From Thiothrix eikelboomii (GTDB taxonomy: Bacteria > Pseudomonadota > Gammaproteobacteria > Thiotrichales > Thiotrichaceae), in NCBI RefSeq assembly GCF_900167255.1, contig NZ_FUYB01000010.1, positions 48,501 through 112,500 of the forward strand: DNA of 64,000 nt, in the 5' to 3' direction. Under the pieces are notes generated by a model, which made no database searches, was not told where the DNA came from, and saw only the letters and a program-made list of their open reading frames with translations. A program made the translations under genes and the position numbers. Each line of letters starts with the position of its first letter. The first letter of the stretch is position 1. Below are positions 54,317 to 62,441 of the stretch, piece by piece.

Positions 54317-55795
54317 TTACTTCACGGTTGCAGTAATTTCTAAGGTTTTGCTTGCACCATTATTCAGAGCATCGACTGTCCATACCCCTGTCATAGTATC
54401 GAAACTACCTGCGCCATTATCACTGACATAGACTAAGCTGCTCGGTAAGACATCGGCGACCTTTACACCAGTGGCATGATCAGGGCCTTTATTCGTTACC
54501 GTTAAGCTGTACTTCACCGTATCGCCACGACGTGCCGTGGTTTTATCCAAGGTTTTGGTCAATTCAAGGTCAACCGTGGGCGCGACGGTAATGGTGGAAA
54601 TATCATGGTCGTCTTCATCACCCCCAGTATTATCCGTGACATCATCAACTAAGCCTGTTTCATTGGCAGAGTTATTATCTGCGCTAGAATCGGTGTCAGT
54701 CGCGGCCGCACCCGCTGCATCCAAGGCCGCACTAATTTCTGCCGCATTGGTTAAACTGCCAGCAGCGGCTTGATCAGAAACAATCAACTTAATATCAACC
54801 GTGGTCGTATCGCCTGCCGCTAATAGAGCAATCGTGGTCGTGGCCGTACTGCCATTAGCCGTCCAATTAGTATCGGTTGGATCTAAGCTCATACCTGTAG
54901 GAATGTAGTCAGTTACGGTAATACCCTTAGCCTCCACCGTACCTTGATTGAGCACCTCAATCGTATAGGTGACGGTTTCACCCGCTTTAACCGTAGTGGC
55001 TTGACCCATTTTTGGTTTCTTAGTTAAGGCTAAGTCGAATTTTGGCTTGGCAACAAAGGTAACTTTGTAGTCTTCAACCTCACCATCAACAGCAAGCCCT
55101 TTTGGCGTAGAAGCGGTCAAAGTGTCAGTACTTAAACGACAACGTGCATAGCTACTCCCCTTAGTATCTGCCGTGGCAGTGGCCGGTACTTGAGGCATAA
55201 CCACCTCTAAAGCCGCCGCATTAGTCCCCGCAGGCACAGCGACTGCACCTGACTCAGAGCCATCGGTCGCAAACAGACCATCACCGTTATAGTCAATCCA
55301 GCACACTAAACTAGCCGCTTTACTCGTCGTATTTGTTACATTCACACTCAAAGTCAGTGCCTGACCATCGGTCAAGGCCGGCATATTCACCCCATCATCA
55401 TCCGTACCTTCTAAAGCAGCATTGGGATCTGGCTGACCATCTGCTTCATCATCAATCGCTGCCCCCAATTTCAAACCCGGAATAATTTCGTGTTGTGCAC
55501 CACCGCTAGCCGCTAAACTTCCATAACTATCCGGTGCATCCCCTAAGTCATAGACCGATTGCACCGTCAACGCCACGCAAGCCTCATCATCTTCTTTGGC
55601 ATCCCCGACCAGCATCGGGTTACTCCACACTGCATTATTGGCGGTAGAATCGGCATCACCTTCGGTACTGGCGCTGACTTGTGCACAGTTGATAATCGGA
55701 GCATTGGCGGCCCAAACCGAATCCGCTGCGGCTAAAACACCGACTGCACAGAAGGTTAGTAATAAGTGCCTAGCTGGTTTTATTTTTTTCATCAT
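54317..55795 (-). CDS. Secreted GEVED/DUF11 protein
   Basis: A 492-residue exported protein. The signal peptide ends near VWA-AN. An N-terminal GEVED domain (about 80-250, YDLGDAPDSYG to AVDGEVEDYKVTF) resembles that of the 51.1-kb protein. Two DUF11 beta-sandwich domains follow (TVKAGETVTYTIEVLNQGTV near 280 and ARRGDTVKYSLTVTNKGPD near 425). The protein ends right at the second DUF11, with no sorting signal or anchor, so it is likely released or bound by a partner. It lies between two related large genes on the same strand. Confidence 0.85.
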   Translation of the reverse strand: MMKKIKPARHLLLTFCAVGVLAAADSVWAANAPIINCAQVSASTEGDADSTANNAVWSNPMLVGDAKEDDEACVALTVQSVYDLGDAPDSYGSLAASGGAQHEIIPGLKLGAAIDDEADGQPDPNAALEGTDDDGVNMPALTDGQALTLSVNVTNTTSKAASLVCWIDYNGDGLFATDGSESGAVAVPAGTNAAALEVVMPQVPATATADTKGSSYARCRLSTDTLTASTPKGLAVDGEVEDYKVTFVAKPKFDLALTKKPKMGQATTVKAGETVTYTIEVLNQGTVEAKGITVTDYIPTGMSLDPTDTNWTANGSTATTTIALLAAGDTTTVDIKLIVSDQAAAGSLTNAAEISAALDAAGAAATDTDSSADNNSANETGLVDDVTDNTGGDEDDHDISTITVAPTVDLELTKTLDKTTARRGDTVKYSLTVTNKGPDHATGVKVADVLPSSLVYVSDNGAGSFDTMTGVWTVDALNNGASKTLEITATVK

Positions 55796-55843
55796 GAATA
55801 CTCTTTATTGTAATTGTTAGCCCAAGGGATTAATAACTGGTCT

Positions 55844-58800
55844 CTAATCTACGGTGACCGGAATCTCCAAATACACTGCTTGCCCAGCATTTAGATTGCC
55901 GACCTCCCAAATACCTGTTCCTGTATCATACGTACCTTGTTGTGCTACTGGCACGATGGCTGGATTGAGGCTGACACCTGTTGGCAGAACATCAGTGACT
56001 TTGACACCCGTCGCCGAGCTTGGTCCTTGATTAGTCACCGTCACTTGATAAGTCAGAGCCTCGCCACGCCGTGCATTCGACTTGCTCAGCGTTTTGGTCA
56101 GCTCCAGATCGACTAATTTTGGCAAAGCACATTGATTATCAGGAAAGACATAATTTGAGGGCACAATCAAATCCTGTCGCCCAAGGTCAGTCTGATTATG
56201 TAGCCAGTAAACAGCCGTCATTGCATACTGAGTTTGACCATTCGCGCCTGTAACTCTATCCAAAATCAGGCGACCCAAAGCGGTCATCGCGGCCTTCTGT
56301 GGATTAGTCCAGGACGTATTATTGATCGAATCTTCAACCTTAGCGAAATCCTCACTCCAGTCTGTGTAATACCAGACAAGATACTGCAATAGGCTATCGA
56401 GGCTTTCCGTAGCACTACCAAACTCAGCATTGACCGCTGCCAATACCTCATGATCCCCCAAGGCTGTAAATAGCCGTTGCAGAGCATCAATTCGGGTGGC
56501 ACTTAAGTTTTGGCGGTCGACACCGCTTACTTTAAAGAGATCATCCACTGTTGGATCAGCATCCGCTTTTTCCAAACAGAAACCGATCAGATTTAAATCA
56601 CCGACCTCTACATTATAAGCATTCGGGTGATGCCACGGACTAGAGCCATAACTGGGCATCTTGGCTTGAATACCTAGCGGTATCGTAGGGGCTGTACATT
56701 GCGCATGAAAGACACCTAAATCTTGAGTGTCATCATTGGCGGCTAAATTGAGATCGGTTATTCGATATTGGTTCAGCGTACTGGTCACCACACCATCAGA
56801 ATCTGAGGTATTGACCCCTACATCTTTAGGGCTTAATGACCAGCCCGCTGGCGTATTAAACTGTAGGCAATAACTCCCCATTGCCAAGCCATTGAACTCA
56901 TACCAACCGGTTTTAGAGGTATACACATCGGCAATAGATGCCCCTGAGCAACTGGCATTAGCATACAAAAATACTTGTACCTGCCCTACACCGGCTTCAT
57001 TTGGGTCTTGAATACCGTCCATATTAAGGTCATACCAAACATAGTTACCAAGACTAAGGTTAGGTTTAAACCCAAAATCAAAACCTTGATTTTCTTGACC
57101 TGAAGAATCCGCTGTAAAATCGACCGTGATACTGCCCGCGCTCAAGCTACCATCACTGTCATTCAGATCGGTTACGCGATCATTAGTCGTATCCCCGTCT
57201 GCATTGGCAGTAGTCAATTGATAATTGCTTAACTCAGCCTGAGCCGCATCAATGCTCAGTGTGCAAGCTGCACCTGGGACTAAAACATTCGCCGCATTAC
57301 CTTCTGGTAAACCACTAAATTGATAGCTACCTGCTTCATCCAATGGTGTAGAGGCTAAATCAGCTAAAGTCGTGGTTGTAATTGAGGCACTACCACAAGT
57401 TAGCTTGACCTCAACCCCAGCCAGACCTGTTTCACTGCTTTCTTGCAGACCATTACCATTGCTATCTAACCACACCCGATTTCCTAGCGTACTCGGCACA
57501 ATGGCCACAGATGCATCATTAGAAATCACTTGCAAGGAAAGCTCTGGTACTCGCCCACCAAAATTATTGGTATAAATATCGCCAGTCGATGCTGCCGTGA
57601 CTTTGCCATTCTCATCTAATTGTGGTGTGCCACCGATATTACCTAACGGGCTAAGCTGAATGCGTACCGCTTTACCACCACTGTCACCCATTAAAGCAGG
57701 CGTTGTGAAGCGCAAACCGGTAATAGTATCTGCTGGCAAAGCGCCGCAGACCAAGGGTGCGAGGCTACTACAGGCCACCCAAGGCGTCGTACCTGTACCG
57801 GTACTAGAACCCCCTGCCAATTGATTATTATTGTTTAGATACATCTCATAACAGAGATCACCCTTGGCTGGCACATAGCCTGCTGCTTGATTACTCGCAT
57901 GGCAAACATCTTGCTGAATGCTGCTAGAGGCCGCATTCGTCGCATAGAAAACCTCATTATTCGTTGCAGTAATCTGACTAACCGAATAGCTGCCATTAAA
58001 CCGACTGCTCGGTTGCCGAGTACTTGCTAACCCACTGGAGTTTTGCCCGTTACCATCGTTGTTATAAGGTAAAATGTCGATAAACTCTCCACCGCTATAA
58101 TCTTCACCGCCTAGATTGGTATAAACCAGCTCAAATTCAAATGGCTCATTCATGCCGTGAATCGGATAGTCTACTGATTTGAAAACATCCAAACCGGCAT
58201 TAGCGAGAATATTCAGTTGATACTTGGCACGAACCGGATCGCTGGCGGTATCAGTATCCTCACCATCGGGGCCAATATCAGAAGTCAAGATGGCGGTATT
58301 AATAAACGTACCTGTCGTCAACTTCGGATCGACCTCGACGGTATAGCGAATCAAAGGCAATTGATCCCCTGTATTCACACTCGCAAAATTCCAGTGAATA
58401 GCGCGTGGATTGGTATTTTCCACCGAACTGATCGTCACCGCAGGATTAGCTGCATCATAGGCTGCACGGGTCAACCAAGTGTTGCCTCCATCCAACGAGA
58501 ACCGTTCAGACCCTAAAACATAATCAGTCCCAACCGGTAAACTATCCGCTAATGAAGCCGTCGTAATCGCGGGACTCCATTGGCCGATGACTTGTGGCTT
58601 TAGCATAAATTGCACGCGATCCGCTCCACGCACGACCTTGATACCCCGTGGCTCGGTGTATTTCTCAAGCGCTAGTGAAGAAGGCACTAAAATCACCCGG
58701 TCAGCATCATAATCTGCGAAAGAAAAACCGACATGATTCGGATCAATCGAAACCGCACTAATATTTTTCCATGCTGCCCAACTGCCATTTGGACCACTAT

Positions 58801-60865
58801 CTATCCGCGCCGTCATAAAATTGGGTAAATAAGTCACATCTGTCGTTGTATTGGTATAGCCCGTAGCTGTTGGCTTTATTTTCAATAAATGATTGGTAAC
58901 AAAGGCTATACGGGTGGAGGTCGGGTCAAGACTGAGCAAAAACTCCTTATTGATCACGCCTTGCATCCGCAATTTACTTACTTTATCTGCCCCCCCCAAC
59001 AAAGCAGGATCCGTCACCCAATCATTCGGCGCATCGGGCTGTTGAGTGGTTTGATTAATACCATCTAACACGAACTTACCATCTAGATTGACATCATCGT
59101 CACAAGTTTCATCACGTTGTGCCTGCAAACCCGGGTGGGGGTCATCTGAGTAGAGATAGGTCACTAGCCCCAACTTATCCTCGCTGAAGACCGGGACTAA
59201 TGGGCCATAACTAACAATCGTTGGATTAAATGCCTTATTCGAATTCCAAGAATAGGTCATATCTGTGCGATTCGGCTCTGACAACCCCACATATTCAAAC
59301 TGAGTAGTATCAATCTTATCGCAGACTTGCGATTTGCCGCCCTCAACAAAACGGTAGTCCCAAATATTCAGTAGAAACGGGATCGTTGCCCCCAAAGCAT
59401 ATTTACGTGCTCCAGTTTTATGAGGCAGCCATGCGCCATCAAAACCCTTAGCAGCCACCCAGCTCCCGGGTTCTCTATATATCAGCGGGTAAGGGGTATA
59501 ATCAGGAAAAGGCTCACCATTACCATTATAATTCAGTAGATTATTACCCGAAGCGTCTTCAGTTGAGACCGGATTAAAACCTAAAACGGTCGGTGTGCCG
59601 CCTGCTCCTCCTGTCGCACTATAAAACCCTACCGAATTGAGCGTGAATGAAGTACAGGGTAAAGGTGAGCAATTTTGATGATTGGCAATGTCGTTAGGTT
59701 CGCTATACCAAACATTAATTTTTAACTCGATTAAATTCGCATCCTTATCGGGATCACGCACATCAATATTTTGCAAATCAATCGCAATATTTGGATCATT
59801 AATACCATCTGCTGTGAAATTTGGTCCAAGCTGATCCAGAATATGATTGATTTGCGTACAACTAACCGTTGCATTCGGACCATGATTACCGACTAATTCA
59901 CAAGCAGGTTTAGCAGGATTCCACGTATATAAAACAGCATGGGTCGAAACCGTGGTGGGTGCGCCCGAGCTAGAAATAATGGCTTTATTATCGTTATTGG
60001 TATTGTCGTCGGTGTAATAGTCGAGTAACTGATAGTCCTGTTCAAAATCACCATTCGCCTCATCCGGTGCATTGGCCAGCATTGAACCCTTTTGATATTG
60101 CACCTTAATCACATATTCGACCACTGAACCTTTGGTTGTACCATCTGAACCCTTGTAAGCGGGAGCAATATACAGCGGCTGATTTGTCGCTGGATCGAGC
60201 GCTGTGACTTGCAGCTCTTTAGTGGTATTCACCCGAAAATTAGCCGTCACGATAACATCTGTCGGGCCGGCTGTTGCAACATTAGAAATCCCGTCCGCTT
60301 GTGCTGAGACATTGGCACTGACATGGTTATCGTTCAGCGTGATTTCTGAACCATCATAAGAGGCAGCAATCGCTCGCGCTACGGGATAAATAGCACGGGT
60401 CGTTCCCTCAACCGCTGGGCCAAGATTACAGAACAGCGTGCGTTTGTCTACTGAAATACTAGAGACTGGATTCACTTCAGTTGGGTCAGTTTTACAACCC
60501 GTCGGCAGGTCAATCCATGCCTGCTTTTTATCCAGCTGAACTGTTGTAGTTAAACTTTTAACCTTGTTGTCATTAACAGAAACTTCGACTAAATAAGTGA
60601 TGGAGTCTTGCAAACGAGTGACATTGTTATCCTCGCTCTCATCGTAACCTGCGGTGGCTAAGTTGCCATTCCAAGTAGTATTATCAAACGGTTCAGAACC
60701 CGTTTTAGCCACTGAAATAGTCGTGTTAACGACCGGTATAGCATTACCTGCAGCCATTGCCGGTTGAGTTAGCAGAAAGAAGATACCTAAACTAGCGAGG
60801 AAGGCGGTAGCAGAAAATAGCACGCGCAAACAATAAGGTTTGCTAACAGCATGTTTGTATTTCAT
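55844..60865 (-). CDS. Giant secreted SdrD-B/DUF11 protein
   Basis: A 1673-residue exported protein, first of three surface proteins on this strand. A long signal peptide (to about 39, PAMA-AG) is followed by ~1080 residues of beta-rich DUF11-like sequence with few matches I can name. Two SdrD-B domains begin near 1125 (LGNRVWLDSNGNGLQE) and 1268 (LGNYVWYDLNMDGIQDP). A helical insert of about 170 residues (1395-1570) has GFCLEKADAD and SLLQYLVWYYTDW. A DUF11 domain closes it (VDLELTKTLSKSNARRGEAL, from 1581). No C-terminal anchor is present. Many Asp/Asn-rich calcium-type loops occur. Confidence 0.85.
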   Translation of the reverse strand: MKYKHAVSKPYCLRVLFSATAFLASLGIFFLLTQPAMAAGNAIPVVNTTISVAKTGSEPFDNTTWNGNLATAGYDESEDNNVTRLQDSITYLVEVSVNDNKVKSLTTTVQLDKKQAWIDLPTGCKTDPTEVNPVSSISVDKRTLFCNLGPAVEGTTRAIYPVARAIAASYDGSEITLNDNHVSANVSAQADGISNVATAGPTDVIVTANFRVNTTKELQVTALDPATNQPLYIAPAYKGSDGTTKGSVVEYVIKVQYQKGSMLANAPDEANGDFEQDYQLLDYYTDDNTNNDNKAIISSSGAPTTVSTHAVLYTWNPAKPACELVGNHGPNATVSCTQINHILDQLGPNFTADGINDPNIAIDLQNIDVRDPDKDANLIELKINVWYSEPNDIANHQNCSPLPCTSFTLNSVGFYSATGGAGGTPTVLGFNPVSTEDASGNNLLNYNGNGEPFPDYTPYPLIYREPGSWVAAKGFDGAWLPHKTGARKYALGATIPFLLNIWDYRFVEGGKSQVCDKIDTTQFEYVGLSEPNRTDMTYSWNSNKAFNPTIVSYGPLVPVFSEDKLGLVTYLYSDDPHPGLQAQRDETCDDDVNLDGKFVLDGINQTTQQPDAPNDWVTDPALLGGADKVSKLRMQGVINKEFLLSLDPTSTRIAFVTNHLLKIKPTATGYTNTTTDVTYLPNFMTARIDSGPNGSWAAWKNISAVSIDPNHVGFSFADYDADRVILVPSSLALEKYTEPRGIKVVRGADRVQFMLKPQVIGQWSPAITTASLADSLPVGTDYVLGSERFSLDGGNTWLTRAAYDAANPAVTISSVENTNPRAIHWNFASVNTGDQLPLIRYTVEVDPKLTTGTFINTAILTSDIGPDGEDTDTASDPVRAKYQLNILANAGLDVFKSVDYPIHGMNEPFEFELVYTNLGGEDYSGGEFIDILPYNNDGNGQNSSGLASTRQPSSRFNGSYSVSQITATNNEVFYATNAASSSIQQDVCHASNQAAGYVPAKGDLCYEMYLNNNNQLAGGSSTGTGTTPWVACSSLAPLVCGALPADTITGLRFTTPALMGDSGGKAVRIQLSPLGNIGGTPQLDENGKVTAASTGDIYTNNFGGRVPELSLQVISNDASVAIVPSTLGNRVWLDSNGNGLQESSETGLAGVEVKLTCGSASITTTTLADLASTPLDEAGSYQFSGLPEGNAANVLVPGAACTLSIDAAQAELSNYQLTTANADGDTTNDRVTDLNDSDGSLSAGSITVDFTADSSGQENQGFDFGFKPNLSLGNYVWYDLNMDGIQDPNEAGVGQVQVFLYANASCSGASIADVYTSKTGWYEFNGLAMGSYCLQFNTPAGWSLSPKDVGVNTSDSDGVVTSTLNQYRITDLNLAANDDTQDLGVFHAQCTAPTIPLGIQAKMPSYGSSPWHHPNAYNVEVGDLNLIGFCLEKADADPTVDDLFKVSGVDRQNLSATRIDALQRLFTALGDHEVLAAVNAEFGSATESLDSLLQYLVWYYTDWSEDFAKVEDSINNTSWTNPQKAAMTALGRLILDRVTGANGQTQYAMTAVYWLHNQTDLGRQDLIVPSNYVFPDNQCALPKLVDLELTKTLSKSNARRGEALTYQVTVTNQGPSSATGVKVTDVLPTGVSLNPAIVPVAQQGTYDTGTGIWEVGNLNAGQAVYLEIPVTVD

Positions 60866-61041
60866 TATTATTTAGCCCGTTTTCTTGTTGCCCTGATTCA
60901 ACAGGACTAGCCTATTTTACTGTAGGAACATAGCGCAGTTATATTGCAAACCAACGCCTTACACGAACCTTAACAATAGCTAACTTAATTGAAGCTATTA
61001 TTTATTTTAATTGGCAAAAAACGTTCAGCCCTGTGTATAAA

Positions 61042-61078
61042 CTTGGGCAGAGCTAGAGGCTATTAAGGGCGGCCCAAG
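61042..61078 (-). terminator. Possible terminator after the HIT-family gene
   Basis: CTTGGGC and GCCCAAG form a 7-bp stem with a 23-nt interior, followed on the minus strand by TTTAT. It lies 24 nt after the HIT gene stop. The loop is long, so this is tentative. Confidence 0.35.
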
Positions 61079-61101
61079 CCAATCAGCGCGCTGTGTAGGC
61101 G

Positions 61102-61452
61102 TTAATCACTGACTTGATCTTGCTCATGGTCGTAAAAACCCGCCATTAAATGCAAATGCAGATGGAAAATCACTTGACCACCCTTCTCCCCACAATTCAT
61201 CAGCACCCGATAGCCATCACCATATCCAGCTTCAGCAGCGATCTTTTTAGCGGCTAAAAACAAACGCCCAGCGAGTTCAGCATCGCTCTCTTCCAGATCA
61301 TTGATCGTCGCAATATGTTTACGTGGCACGATTAACACATGCAAAGGGGCTTTCGGGTAGATGTCCTTAAAAGCCAGCAAATGCTCATCTTCATACACCT
61401 TAGTCGAAGGGATTTCTCCATCACGAATCCGACAAAACAAACAAGCTGTCAT
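61102..61452 (-). CDS. hinT: HIT-family nucleotide hydrolase (HinT-like)
   Basis: A 116-residue histidine-triad protein that hydrolyses AMP-lysine and similar phosphoramidates. CLFCRIRDGEIPSTKVYEDE is the usual start (first 20 residues), and IFHLHLHLMAGFYDHE near 93-108 carries the HxHxHxx active site. Its ATG overlaps the recR stop (TAATG), so it is coupled to recR. Name hinT is by similarity to the E. coli gene. Confidence 0.92.
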   Translation of the reverse strand: MTACLFCRIRDGEIPSTKVYEDEHLLAFKDIYPKAPLHVLIVPRKHIATINDLEESDAELAGRLFLAAKKIAAEAGYGDGYRVLMNCGEKGGQVIFHLHLHLMAGFYDHEQDQVSD

Positions 61453-62048
61453 TAGTATTTTCTCCGTCCTTCAAATGCATGCGATAAAGTACCACTATCA
61501 ACATATTCAAGCTCACTGCCCATCGGTACACCATGCGCAATTCGACTGGTTGAAACTTGGCGTTTAGCCGCTAACTCACTAATATAATGTGCTGTGACTT
61601 CACCTTCAACCGTCGGGTTAGTCGCTAAAATTAACTCCTGCACACTACCCTCATCTAGGCGCTGTTCCAGTCGATCTAAACCAATATCGTCAGGACCAAT
61701 CCCATCTAAAGGCGACAATCTGCCCCCTAAGACAAAATAATAGCCTCGATAAGCCGTCGCCTGCTCAATGGCGACGACATCTGAGGGATGCTCAACGACA
61801 CATAAGAGGCTGGCATCGCGGGCAGGATTACTACATAGACGGCAGATAGTCTGCTCAGTTAATGTCCGACATCGCTCACAATGCTGAATATTCTGCATCG
61901 CCGCAGCCATCACTCGCGCCAACCGTTCGCCACCTTGACGATCATGTTCGAGCAAATGAAAAGCCATCCGCTGAGCCGTGCGTGCTCCCACTCCGGGTAA
62001 ACAACGCAAGGCATCCACTAACTCTTTCAATAAGGAGGATTCGGACAT
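61452..62048 (-). CDS. recR: Recombination protein RecR
   Basis: A 198-residue RecFOR-pathway protein that helps load RecA at gaps. A helix-hairpin-helix lies in [20 protein letters not shown] near 14-33. The zinc finger is [16 protein letters not shown] near 57-72, and a Toprim domain follows ([16 protein letters not shown] near 81-96). It lies 17 bp after ybaB in the canonical dnaX-ybaB-recR order. Confidence 0.96.
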   Translation of the reverse strand: MSESSLLKELVDALRCLPGVGARTAQRMAFHLLEHDRQGGERLARVMAAAMQNIQHCERCRTLTEQTICRLCSNPARDASLLCVVEHPSDVVAIEQATAYRGYYFVLGGRLSPLDGIGPDDIGLDRLEQRLDEGSVQELILATNPTVEGEVTAHYISELAAKRQVSTSRIAHGVPMGSELEYVDSGTLSHAFEGRRKY

Positions 62049-62065
62049 CTACATTCCTAATCAGT

Positions 62066-62392
62066 TTAGAAGGGCAGTTTAAAGCCCGGAGGTAATTGCA
62101 TCCCCGCTGTAGCATCGGTCATATGCTCACGAGTCGCCACTTCCAAACGCTGTACTGCATCATTGAAGGCAGCAGTGATTAAATCCTCTAACATATCTTT
62201 ATCATCGGCGAATAAAGAAGGATCAATCGTCACCCGCTTACAAGCATGATTACCTGTAATCACGATAGAGACCAAACCACCACCTGACTGGCCTGTTACC
62301 TCCATCAGCGCAATTTCTTGTTGAGCGCGTTGCATGTTTTCCTGCATCTTTTGCGCTTGTTTCATCAGATTACCTAAACCACCTTTCATCAT
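62066..62392 (-). CDS. ybaB: YbaB/EbfC nucleoid-associated protein
   Basis: A 108-residue DNA-binding protein that dimerises into a tweezer shape. [20 protein letters not shown] is the conserved helical start, and [20 protein letters not shown] near 45-65 the beta core. The first of two adjacent ATG codons at 62392 is chosen; a longer in-frame start at 62491 would run into dnaX coding sequence and add about 33 unrelated residues. It lies between dnaX and recR. Confidence 0.94.
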   Translation of the reverse strand: MMKGGLGNLMKQAQKMQENMQRAQQEIALMEVTGQSGGGLVSIVITGNHACKRVTIDPSLFADDKDMLEDLITAAFNDAVQRLEVATREHMTDATAGMQLPPGFKLPF

Positions 62393-62441
62393 AACTTTAT
62401 CCTCATTTCTTTGATTAATTGGATAGTATTTTACTCTATTT

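Noticed and set aside
51121..60865. Repeated blocks considered as a CRISPR array or DNA repeats
   Set aside because: The repeats are protein-level SdrD-B and DUF11 domains with degenerate DNA; there are no short direct repeats with unique spacers.
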